Positions 9,137-17,581 of a stretch of DNA of 21,697 nt are shown one piece after another; position 1 is the stretch's first letter; every line of letters begins with the position of its first letter. A program made the position numbers and the translations under genes. Under the pieces are notes generated by a model. The model had not been told where the DNA came from. It worked only from the letters and a program-made list of their open reading frames with translations, and ran no database searches. Location of the stretch: the NCBI GenBank assembly GCA_049999725.1, contig JBNGIS010020400.1, positions 41,048 to 62,744 of the forward strand, read 5' to 3'. This DNA is from Haplomitrium mnioides. Its lineage: Eukaryota > Marchantiophyta > Haplomitriopsida > Calobryales.

Positions 9137-9676
9137 ATGGCAGTGGCGATGATCGCAGTGGCTTTCTTGTTCCTGGGAGTGAGTGTAGTGAATGCGGGGG
9201 CACATGTGAAACCCACTGAGCTACACATGACAGTGTACGTGAAACAGAAGACAAAAACTGTGGAGATTGCATCCCCGACTAACCAGAATGGAACTTATTT
9301 TGGTACCATGTACGCGTTCTCTCATGAAGTCGTGGAGCACGAAGAATGCACGAAGGTGATCGGAACACAGAGTGGAGTAGGCATCTACACTCAGACCACT
9401 GTACCCAAGGACCATGTGACCTACCAATACTTGACAGTGTTCACGTTCTCCCTACACTCGTACAAGCACAATGGAACGCTGAGCATCCTTGGCACCAGCT
9501 TTGATAACAACAAGAAAGTTTACCCAATTGTTGGTGGCACAGGCTACTTCGAAAAAGCAATCGGCATTTTCAAGAAGGAAATGATCGACACGTACTCTAA
9601 GAACAACACTAATGCTTCTGAGGTCATGTCCCGCGTGACTATTGATCTCCATTTCGAATCTACTGAAACACAATGA
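9137..9676 (+). CDS. Dirigent-like secreted protein (179 aa)
   Basis: This is the intact paralogue of the gene at 6583, about two thirds identical by eye, with the same expected role in the apoplast. The first ATG (9137) opens a signal peptide, residues 1-20, ending VNA. Landmarks in order: ELHMTVYVKQK (28-38), FGTMYAF (55-61), KVIGTQSG (73-80), NGTLSILG (112-119), PIVGGTGYFEKAIG (130-143) and a C-terminal strand VTIDLHF (167-173). The canonical HD...G.N motif is missing, as in its sister. It has four N-glycosylation sequons (N51, N112, N156, N159) against one in the sister, and a single cysteine (C71). TATA at 9046 and an ACGTGGC box at 8925 lie upstream. No intron is needed. Its integrity amid decayed neighbours suggests selection. 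Long open frames on the opposite strand are shadows. Confidence 0.88.
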   Translation: MAVAMIAVAFLFLGVSVVNAGAHVKPTELHMTVYVKQKTKTVEIASPTNQNGTYFGTMYAFSHEVVEHEECTKVIGTQSGVGIYTQTTVPKDHVTYQYLTVFTFSLHSYKHNGTLSILGTSFDNNKKVYPIVGGTGYFEKAIGIFKKEMIDTYSKNNTNASEVMSRVTIDLHFESTETQ

Positions 9677-10271
9677 GTCTCGCTCGATTTCATTCACCTT
9701 CGTCTCAACAGGAGGTGAATGTTGTAATTCAACCACTGCTTCATTCTACTTCGACGAGGAAGTCCCACAGACAGAGTCATTTGGTTCGTCTTGCCTCTGA
9801 AACGATCAAAGAGTTCATTGAATCTGCATCTGCAAGATCCAGTCGGAGAAATAATTCTCTTGTGTGAGATTCTCTTGAAAGGACTGATTGATGGGAGTGT
9901 TGGACTGTTACAGCCACAAGATAGGTGACCGTAAGGATTCTGATCTTTACATGAAAGTGTAAGCAACTACTTTTCAGCAGTAAGCAAGTTTTGTGTCTAC
10001 GGGTGTTCAAATTCTAGTTTTGTTTTGGTAATGCTGTAGATTGTCGGGTCATGTAGTGAAGTCTGAGAATCCATGACTATTGGTGAGCTGCTGTACTCAT
10101 CGAGTTCTGAAGTTGCAGAAGCATAAATACCAAACCAGTGTTTCAATCATCTGGTCCTCACTAATCGAGCAATGCAATTGAAAACGAATAACTAGACTGA
10201 ATGCAGATTCTGAAGCTATTTCCACAGCATGCTTACTCTATGATACTGAAATATTCAGCATGATGCAAACA
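9677..10271. other. 3' flank of the second dirigent-like gene
   Basis: No gene is seen. The flank repeats the 3' region of the upstream unit to about 9945, and its 10045-10130 part resembles 4540-4620 of unit 1 (GGGTCATG...GAATCCA, CAGAAGCA). It ends at the start of the copia-2 LTR. Confidence 0.6.
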
Positions 10272-10532
10272 TGCTGAAATACCAAGCTCAATACTTATCC
10301 CGCTGGAGATGATGGGTAGAGACTTATTTTTAAGACCCTCTTTAGGGTTAGTTTTGTTAAGTTAATTTAAGGTAAATTTAAGCATAAATATAGAGTATGT
10401 GGAGAGAAAAGTAAGGGAGATCGAAGACCGAGCGTCGCCATGCCGCAAGCCTCTTCCCTTTTGTAAATCAATTGTGTTGAAAACGATCTCTCATATTTGC
10501 CTCCAAAGATTTGTCTCCTCGATTTCTTTGCA
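10272..10532 (+). repeat. 5' LTR of copia-2
   Basis: It begins TGCTGAAATACCAAGCTC and ends TTTCTTTGCA, 261 bases, with TG...CA ends. It aligns throughout with the inverted LTR at 3176-3443, including CCCTCTTTAGGGTTA and CTCCAAAGATTTGTCTCCTC. The promoter TATAAATA of the other copy is changed to CATAAATA near 10383, so this copy may be a weak promoter. Confidence 0.87.
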
Positions 10533-10548
10533 TGGAATCAAAGCCTGG
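10533..10548 (+). other. Primer binding site for initiator tRNA-Met
   Basis: TGGAATCAAAGC directly follows the LTR and agrees at 10 of 12 positions with TGGTATCAGAGC, the usual copia primer site complementary to the 3' end of plant initiator tRNA-Met. It is where minus-strand DNA synthesis would begin. Confidence 0.8.
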
Positions 10549-10673
10549 TTTATGAGGAGAATAAGATCGCAAGGAGTACACGATCAATTTGGTTTGATAT
10601 CCTTTTTGCTGAAGGTGGTCATAGAGTTGAAGCACGAAATCTTGAAGTTTGGAGGTGTCGAGAAGTTGCGTAA

Positions 10674-11637
10674 ATGGGTGATACCAATACCGTTGGTATT
10701 GAGAAGTTGGAGAAGAACAACTACCAGCCATGGAAGTTTCGGATGAGGAACTATTTGATAGGCAAGAGCCTATGGGGTATGTATCAGTGAAGAAAAGGAA
10801 CCGCAACTTCCTTCACTGAATGTAATAGATCAAGAATTGAAGGCATGGAAAGCTTGGAACGAAAAAGATAAGAAGGTGATGTTTTTGATTTCACAGAATT
10901 TGTCAAACAGTATGGTTGGACACATACAAGATTTAGAGTTTGCAAACGATGTATGGGATACATTAGAAAGGCTCTAGAGTACAAATACTAGAGCTAGAAA
11001 GATTCAATTGAAAAATGAGTTGAATAACATAAAGAAGGCACACAACATGTCGGTGAATAATTATGTCTTGAAGATAAAAGAGACATCAGATGCATTGGGA
11101 TCTATTGGAGTGGTTACAGAGGATGATGATTTAGTGTCTGCAGCATTGAATGGTTTGAAGGACGATGACAAGTGGAAACCGTTTTCCACTTCTGTTTATG
11201 TTCGGGAAAATCTTCCTAATTTTGATGAGCTAGTCTTCTTGATGATAATAGAGGAGAGAAACATTGGGAGACCTACTTTAGAAAATGGTTCTAATGAGCC
11301 GGCACAAGGCTTCTACTCAGGATATAGTAGAGGTAGAGGGAGATCCCAGAGAGGACGTGGTGAAGTTAGAGGTTATGTACAACATAACTAAAATCAACAA
11401 AATTTTTAGAATACAGGTCGTGGTAGAGGCCACGGAAATTTTTGAGGAAGTAGTAGCCTTCATGGAAGAGGTGGAAGGAAAAACAATCATGATGTAGTTT
11501 GTTGGGAGTGTGGAAAAGCAGGTCATTATGCAAATGATTGCTATAGCAGGTCCAACAACAATAACATAGGATATAATCGGAGACAACAAGGAAATTATAC
11601 ATCGTCATCAAAGAGTGATGGTGAGCATCTCTTTGTT
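10674..11637 (+). pseudogene. gag: Copia-2 gag (broken)
   Basis: Gag is the RNA-binding capsid part of the polyprotein. ATG at 10674 opens MGDTNTVGIEKLEKNNYQPW, and the frame breaks after about 38 codons by one missing base (TATCAGTGAAG). In the right frame the following text reads PQLPS.NVIDQELKAW, with a TAG near 10976. A clean stretch at 11008-11388 gives KNELNNIKKAHNMSVNNY and a Gly/Arg-rich tail. Stops follow at 11389-11391 (copia-1 has CAA), in TTT-TAG (copia-1 has GAG), and at TTT-TGA. The zinc knuckle CWECGKAGHYANDC is intact at 11500-11541. Confidence 0.88.
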
Positions 11638-12809
11638 TTGCAACATATGATGAGTACTTATACACAAGGTTGTGAAAGTAATGCATGGTATGTGGATTCT
11701 GGTGCGTCAAACCATATGACACATCATAAAAATTGGTTAAAAGAGCTACATGATCCAAAGCAGCAAGGATATGTAGAAACACGTGATGTTACAGTTCATC
11801 CAATTGAGCAGATGGGAAATGTTCCACTTTCTACACATGATAGAAAGTAAAAGTATATGGCTGATGTGTTCTATGTACCAACAATTACAAATAATTTGGT
11901 ATATGTTGGTCAAATGGTAGAACAAGGATTACAAGTTGTTTTTAATGAAGATGGTTGTTTTGTGGAGGATTTGAAGAACAGAAAAAGATTGGTTGCTAGA
12001 AGAAGTAAGATCAGAAGGATGTTTACATTGGATGTAAAGACTCCAATAGTAAATGACAATGTCATGTATACGCAAAAGAATACAATTATTGGAGATGTAG
12101 ATATCTGGCACAAAAGAATGGATATGTGAATCTACAAAGGCTAAGATCAATGCAATCTATGGGTGTAGTTACCGATTTGCCAAGGTTCAAGAATGTTGAT
12201 ATGTAGAAGGTGTGTGAAGCATGTCAGTTTGGAAAACAATCAAGGCATCCATTCCCGCATCTAAGAAATGTGAGTAAAAATCCTTTAGATGTACACTCTA
12301 ATGTGTAGGGACCTACTCAGCATGCATCAATATCAAGAAACAAGTATTTTGTTACTTTTGTTGATGACAATACAAGGAAGTTATGGGTTTATTTTATGAA
12401 GACAAAAGTAGAAGTGTTTAAGCATTTTAAGAGCTTTAAGAAGATGGTTGAAAAACAATCAGGATTGCAGATTAAATGTCTACGATCAGATGATGGAGGT
12501 GAGTATTTTTCACAAGAGTTTAGCAGATTTCTGGTAGATCATGGTGTGAAGAGGCAATTCACATGCACATATACTCCACAACAAAATGGAGTTGCAAAAA
12601 GAAAGAATAGGCATATAGCACAAAATCGCTCGTGCCTTGATTAGTGAGAAGAACATGCCAAAATACTATTAGGAAGAGGCTGTACATATAGCTGTATATA
12701 TCATGAACATGACTCCTACGGCAGGAATACATGATATTACTCCAGAAGAAAGATTTATAGGTATCAAAAGTGATGTATCTCACTTGAAAGTATTTGGATG
12801 TATTGCATA
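11638..12809 (+). pseudogene. pol: Copia-2 protease and integrase region (broken)
   Basis: Protease: the active-site motif WYVDSGASNHMT is intact (DSGAS at 11695-11709). A stop in RK-TAA (about 11850) and a one-base loss at 12118-12127 (copia-1 has ATGGGACATGTG) follow. Integrase: the GAG-pre-integrase zinc site appears as VCEACQFGKQSRHPF. The core then reads HSNV-stop-GP, where active copia elements have HSDVWGP, so the first catalytic aspartate is asparagine here and the tryptophan is a stop. VDDNTRKLWVYF and DDGGEY follow, the latter with the catalytic glutamate. One extra base in GCACAAAATCGC and a TAG in YY-stop-EEA complete the damage. The frame is cut at 12810 by copy A, within FGCIAYV. 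Confidence 0.88.
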
Positions 12810-12811
12810 TG
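12807..12811 (+). repeat. Left target duplication of copy A (ATATG)
   Basis: ATATG here is repeated at 15944-15948, just after copy A. The left copy shares its last two bases with the TG that starts the element, so one TG seems to have been lost from an original ATATG-TGTAAC. With one ATATG removed the copia frame reads FGCIAYVH.PDELR, the normal order. Confidence 0.6.
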
Positions 12812-13359
12812 TAACAGCCACTGATTTGAAGCACTGAGGTAGAATTCAGTAAATCGGAAGCAATTCTTAACCAATGACCCTTAGCAAGTGTGAAGGTCTT
12901 TCAAGAACGACGGATTACTCTCAAACAGATAGTTAAGAGCAAGATGCATGATTGCTAGGAGGGAAACAAGATCATGGCGGGAGGATGAGAAGAAGGCAGT
13001 GATTGCGAGCCAGAGGAGGGGTCCCATTTCAAAATCCAAAGCAGGGCAGCGGGAAGCCGTGAGCCTCAGGGAGAATGTGGGGATCGTGGTCGAGCAAGGG
13101 ACAACGGAACGACCAACCCAGACGAAGTGATCCAAGAAGAAAGAACGAATCCACAAGCTGACATCCGAAGGCAATCAAGGGAGGCAGATCGCGGACATGT
13201 CGTGCAGCGGCCAACAATCGGGAATCAAGGATCGTGAAAGAAATGAGGAGGTAGGATCATCACAAGGGTGTGCAAGGCTAGGGAAGAGGGACGCCTCGAT
13301 CTCGCAAGCAGAAGCGTGAATGCAAAGGCCAATCCAACTCGTTCTTCGAATACGTGAAT

Positions 13360-13374
13360 CCACGGAAACGTGGT
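13360..13374 (+). repeat. CCACGGAAACGTGG palindrome with ACGTGGT core
   Basis: CCACG and CGTGG flank a GAAA loop. The same 14 bases occur in copy C (841-854 on the other strand). It contains an ACGTGG core like those in the module array. Confidence 0.6.
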
Positions 13375-13677
13375 AGCTCCAGGGAGTGTGCGGGTCTACG
13401 AGAAGCTGCCTTCCTAAGTGGAGATCCCACTTAAGGTGGTTCCGATCCGTCTTACGACGTGGGAACCCCACTTAAGAGGGATTCGCGAAGAGTCCAAACG
13501 GGCGACTTAGCGGGGATTTGCTAGGAGGAAAAGCAAAGAAAAGCCGAAAGGGAGATAAATCGTCGACGAGACCGGCAAAAGCGAAGGGAGTCCGCAACAG
13601 CTCTTTGGATGACGTGGCGAGTGCTAGGAGTCCACGGAGCGATTCGGAAACGTGGACGAAGGAGAGTGTAGTTCACG

Positions 13678-14039
13678 GGTCAACATTGGAAGAAGAATTA
13701 GCGCGACAGTCCGCCTACCCCTTTGCGGGGCGGCGTCGAGCGGCACCCTTTGGACGACGTGGTGCTCTAAGAAGCGAGGAGAGGATTCCGAAGGTCAACT
13801 GCAGAAAGGAGTCAGCCGACGGTCAGCCTACCCCTTTGCGGGACGGCGTCGGACGGCGCCTTGCGGATGACGTGGTGACTTAGGGAACCTCGGGCAAGTC
13901 AGAGGACACGTGGCAGCAAGGGAAAGCTCATTGGACCTCGGGCCGCGAGCGGGTCAACTTCGGACGGGAAAGTCAAAGCGACGGTCAGCCTACCCCCTTG
14001 TGGGGCGGCATCGGATGGCGATGCAACGGATGATGTGGC
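13678..14039 (+). promoter_or_regulatory. Copy A module array: GGTCAA, GC hairpin, ACGTGG (three modules)
   Basis: Three modules share one order and spacing. GGTCAA (reverse of the TTGACC W-box core) starts at 13678, 13793 and 13952. GCCTACCCC, the left arm of a hairpin with TTTGC loop and GGGG right arm, starts at 13713, 13826 and 13988. ACGTGG starts at 13757 and 13870 (ATGTGG at 14033). The distances are 33-36 and 44-45 bases. Further ACGTGG cores occur at 13368, 13457, 13612, 13650 and 13908, all on the same strand. Lying upstream of the TATA position, they look like enhancer units of a U3 region. Binding by WRKY or bZIP factors is inferred from the motifs only. Confidence 0.6.
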
Positions 14040-14373
14040 ATGCGGAGGATAACTGGGAATCTGCTAAGATTCCGTGGACATGGTTCTACGGGGTGCTTCG
14101 GAACTCCTTTCCGAAGGACTCTTCGGACTTGGCTCCGCTGGAATCTGCGGAATCCCTATCCGCAAGATTCCTTAGACGCCATGTTATCATTGTACTTGTT
14201 ATTTCTCAACCAACTGACGGGACACGCGGCGCGCGCCTATCTTCCGTGGTAACGAGATTAACAACCATTGAAGCCACGCGTCGACATTTCCCGTTATGAG
14301 CCCAACTGGATTAACGAATTCAAATGAAAGGCGTCGGGGTTCGTGGGGAGACGCGGCGATCGCTCGGAGGGGG

Positions 14374-14379
14374 TATACA
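14374..14379 (+). promoter_or_regulatory. Degenerate TATA position of copy A
   Basis: GGAGGGGGTATACATC sits at the place that corresponds to GGGGGAGTATAAATGG in copy B (19382). The box has become TATACA, so promoter strength is doubtful. Confidence 0.35.
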
Positions 14380-14451
14380 TCAAAGAACGTCGATTTTGAG
14401 AAGGGTTGATGCGCAGGCAATCTCAGAGCGAGAGGCGATTGCATGCGAAGG

Positions 14452-14978
14452 GGAATCGCAACGAGGAGGGCTTGATTGAGAATTCACTGAAAAGACCACA
14501 TGAAGCAAAGTTACTAGCTCAGGGGATGCGGGGGATTCAGAGGAGGACTGGAGGGAGATCCAGGTGACCTCATCTTTGCAGGCGGACCTGGGTGGCGGGT
14601 TACTGATATGGGGTCTCGATTGAATTCTGGCCGGCTAAGACTTTGGGAGAGGCCACCATGGGAGGACTTGGGGTCGTTTTTGCATTCTCTATGTAGGAGC
14701 ATCATGATCTGAGGACAAGGAAATTGCAACGAGGGACGACTGGATTTAGAATTCATTGAAAAGATCACGTGAAGCAGAGTTACACGCTCAGGGGATCCGG
14801 GGGATTCAGAGGAGGACTGGAGGGAGATCCAAGTGACCTCATCCTTGCAGGCGGACTTGGGCGGAGGGTTACTGATATGGGGGTCTAGAAGGGATTCGGC
14901 CAGTTATGACTTCGGAAGAGGCTGCCGAGTGAGGAGCTTGGAGTTGTCTCTGCTATTCCTTGTGCAGGAGTATCACCC
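14452..14978 (+). repeat. 268-base tandem duplication in copy A
   Basis: Unit 1 (14452-14719) and unit 2 (14720 to about 14978) share GGGGGATTCAGAGGAGGACT, GGAGGGAGATCCA.GTGACC and GGGTTACTGATATGGGG, at a constant offset of 268 bases. Copy B has one unit at about 19540-19760 (ATCCAGGTG.ACTCATC, GGTGTACTGATA). The duplication is therefore specific to copy A or its subfamily. Confidence 0.8.
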
Positions 14979-15943
14979 TAGAGTGTTCAGAGTACACTCT
15001 GTATTTAATCTCAAGTGGAGCTGAGAAGGGAGGCGGGGGGGATGTTTTAGTACTCGCGTATTGCGGAGTAAGACTCCTCAAGACTCGGAGTGGAGTGGGT
15101 TACCTACAGTCGTGAGGACTATGCTTTTCCAGAGGTGGAACTAAAATAAATCCTCTTCCTAGCCTGAGGAAGTAAAGTCAGGACTTCTCGCGAGGGAAGT
15201 ATCAAAACTATCTGGATAAGTGTGCGTGAGTGGTGAGTGTTGGACCGCAGGCTGTAGGGCAACGAAGGATTCAGAAGGGAAGTCAATTGGTGGATCTGTC
15301 CAGAGGTCTTCAATGACTCTGTTCCTATTCACAGTACATAGTGTAAATAGTTGGTGTATCGAAGAGTAGTTAGATTCTCATTTTGCATTTGAGTTCATGT
15401 AGTAGAGTACTATAAAATATATCAGGACAGTTGAGTAGACCCTAAGACATCTCGGAAGGGGGAATGCAGTCCCTGTGACAACGAAATGATCCTAAGGGAA
15501 ATGCTCTCTGGTTATAATCCTGTGGTTTAGTCTTGTGATTCATTCATCTTAGGATAGTTGAGATTTGCTGTACTCGATGTGTGACAACTCTGAAAGGAGG
15601 AGTCCTGACTTCTGTAATTGTTCCTGGGTGTAGGACTCAACACCTTTCCACCCAATTTGACAAGACCTCGAGTTTTGGGTCCTTGGAATACACAGACAGA
15701 ATTACACGAGGAAGATTGAGTGTGGAGAATGCTAATCTGAGTTGGGAATGAGTGATTGTAGTGAAGTCCAAAGAGAGTAAGTGGTGAATCAAAGGCTAGT
15801 AAGGAAAGCAAGAATCCTTAAAGCCTTGAAGCGATAACTGGTAAGAGGCCATCTCAGAAAAGAACCAGAATGCCCGTAAGTTGTCCTCCCTTGTGTCCAA
15901 AGAGGCGACTATGAAGGTTAAGGCCAGAAATAAGGGAGTGACA

Positions 15944-15948
15944 ATATG
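15944..15948 (+). repeat. Right target duplication of copy A (ATATG)
   Basis: This is the partner of 12807-12811, and it directly follows the terminal GTGACA of copy A. Confidence 0.65.
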
Positions 15949-17044
15949 TACACATACCAGATGAGCTAAGGACTAAGCTAGATACTAAAGCTGAGAAGTG
16001 TATTTTCATTGGGTATTCTTTGGAGCAAAAAGGATATCGATGTTACAACCCTGTAACACGCAAAATCAGGGTAAGTAGAGATGTTGTATTTGATGAGTTG
16101 AGTAGTTGGTATGGTGTAGAAAAAGTTGTGAATACTGATATGGAGGAAGAAGAAGTGCAGAAAAAATCAGAAAATCAAGAATTACAATCACAGTTGTTGA
16201 GTGGATCAGAAGAGAGTTCAAACATTCTATCTAAGAGTGTTAATCCGTGGTCAGGAAGATTGAGTTCAGGTTCACCAAATGTATCAATTGGAAGTGATGA
16301 AAGTAAGACAAGTTCAGCAAAGTGAAAGGGAAAGGTGGATCAACACATGGATACAAGTCACTCAAGTGATGGTGAAGAGGTTGATATACCCACTTTACAA
16401 ACACCAAGTGGGAAAAGAATGCACGATGAGGTACGTAGATCTACAGGTATAAAGTATCCATTAAGGATGTTGAGTTATGATAGTTTTTCTGCACGTCATT
16501 ATGCATATATGGTGAAAGTTATACATGATCTAGAATCCACTTGTTTTGAGGATGCAATTGGCATACCTGAATGGGAGTTAGCTATGGATGAAGAAGTGAA
16601 TGCACTTGATGAGAATGAGACTTGGAAGCTAACACCACTACCTAATGGAAAGAAAGCAATTGGCTGTAAGTGGGTTTACAAAGTAAAGCATAATTCACAT
16701 GGTTCGATAAGCAGTTACAAGGCTAGACTAGTAGCCAAAGGATATGCTCAGACATATGGGATAGATTTTGATGAAACATTCAGTCCTATTGCAAAGTTGG
16801 TAAATGTAAGAACTGTGATTGCTATGGCTACTGCTAAGAGATGGGATTTACATCAAATGGATGTAAAGAATGCTTTTTTGAATGAAGAGTTACATGAAGA
16901 AGCGTATATGGAGCAACCACAAGGATATGTACACCATAAGTTTCCAAATTATGTGTGTAAGTTGAAGAAAGCTTTATACGGATTAAAGCAAACACCCAGA
17001 GCATGGACAGACAAAATAAGAAAGTTTTTACAAAGTACTGGATT

Positions 17045-17049
17045 TGTCA
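17045..17049 (+). repeat. Left target duplication of copy B (TGTCA)
   Basis: TGTCA is found again at 20566-20570 straight after copy B. Removing one copy plus the element rejoins copia-2 as GFVISRANYSMYV in frame, which fixes the insertion point to the base. Confidence 0.88.
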
Positions 17050-17581
17050 TGTTAGCCAGTGGAACAGGGGCTAATGCGATTTACAAGGAACTAGAAGCGA
17101 CAGCAACAACATTTCTCCATTCTGAAGTGGTAAGATAATCTAGAAGCAACAGAATAACTCTAATCGGAAGCTAAGAGCAGGTTACCTCATTTTCCGATCC
17201 GAAGTAGCGGAACCGGATTCATATAGTGAAGGAAGGAGGCAAGACTCGGAGAGGTCAGCGCTAGAGAATTCCAAGGGGATGGCATCGAAAGAGAGAAGGA
17301 ATACGAGGCAGAGAGAAGGGACCTACGAGAGCAGAGGAGAACCGCAAGGCAACAATTCTTGACAGAGGGAGCCATGACAAGGGTGAAAGTCGGGATGCAG
17401 AACAGAGGAGCCAACTGTTCGACCAATCCACCTTCAATTCGTGACCATTCGAGGCGTACAATACCTTGATAGAGAGAAGAGCTCGAGGTGATCGTAGTGC
17501 AACTTGAATCAAAGAGAAAGGGGCAGAACTAAGGAGGAACGACCCTTGCAAAGTTAACCGACGGCCGCAGTCCCGACGATT

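Larger units (their letters stand above)
4072..10271 (+). repeat. Tandem array of about 2.5-kb dirigent gene units
   Basis: Three units follow one another: pseudogene 4072-4415 plus 3' flank, gene 6583-7128 plus 3' flank, and gene 9137-9676 plus a partial flank. The two intact starts are 2554 bases apart. Homology extends well beyond the coding parts. For instance, the flanks at about 4760-4830 and 7565-7650 share GTTGAATCGGATT and GTAAGCT, and the flanks at 5230 and 8207 share CTCGTGAATGTTCATCTCC. The promoters at about 6430-6480 and 9005-9052 share TTTGGA.GCAGCC and TCAAGGCAGC. The array was therefore made by whole-segment duplication. Confidence 0.8.
12810..15943 (+). mobile_element. Long LTR-type repeat, copy A (probable solo LTR, 3.1 kb)
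   Basis: It begins TGTAACAGCC and ends GGGAGTGACA, interrupts copia-2 cleanly, and has a 5-base target duplication ATATG. Its start matches copy C and its 3' kilobase matches copy B (shared GAGTGGGT, GAGGACTAT, CCAGAGGTGGAA, CTTCTCGCGA, GGCCATCTCA.AAAAGAACC). I find no repeat of its own start near its end and no polymerase, so the whole block looks like one LTR left by recombination rather than a full element. Order inside: spacer, regulatory module array (13610-14039), a degenerate TATA (14374), a 268-base tandem duplication (14452-14978) and a 3' part. Open frames in it lie in overlapping frames without protein-like features. Confidence 0.75.
15944..17049 (+). pseudogene. pol: Copia-2 pol: integrase C-terminus and first half of reverse transcriptase
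   Basis: After copy A the frame resumes HIPDELRTKLDTKAEKCIFI and GYRCYNP.TRKI, the usual end of the integrase region. An acidic/serine-rich linker follows, with one in-frame TGA at 16323-16325, and then the reverse transcriptase: WELAMDEEVNALDENETWKL, GCKWVYKVK, YKARLVAKGYAQ.YGIDF, ETFSPIAKLV and HQMDVKNAFLNEEL, the last with the first catalytic aspartate. YGLKQTPRAW is present too. The text breaks at GFVM (17049), where copy B is inserted before the second catalytic motif. Apart from the TGA, this is the best-preserved stretch of copia-2. Confidence 0.92.

Noticed and set aside
11317-11782. Minus-strand open frames of 90 and 138 codons over copia-2 gag
   Set aside because: They are the reverse complement of a Gly/Arg-rich gag region; the same shadow occurs over copia-1 gag on the other strand.
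13678-14039. CRISPR-like or satellite array
   Set aside because: The module spacing varies (about 113 and 162 bases between modules), repeats are imperfect, and the context is a plant retroelement.
13518-14299. Open frames of 121 and 129 codons over the module array
   Set aside because: They arise from the GC-rich repeated modules: the same peptide repeats in different frames (SAYPFAGR, SAYPLVGR), and stops occur at different places in copy B.
15409-15422. TATAAAATATA in the 3' part of copy A as a promoter
   Set aside because: The matching part of copy B has no such box, and the position is too near the 3' end of the LTR to be its main promoter.
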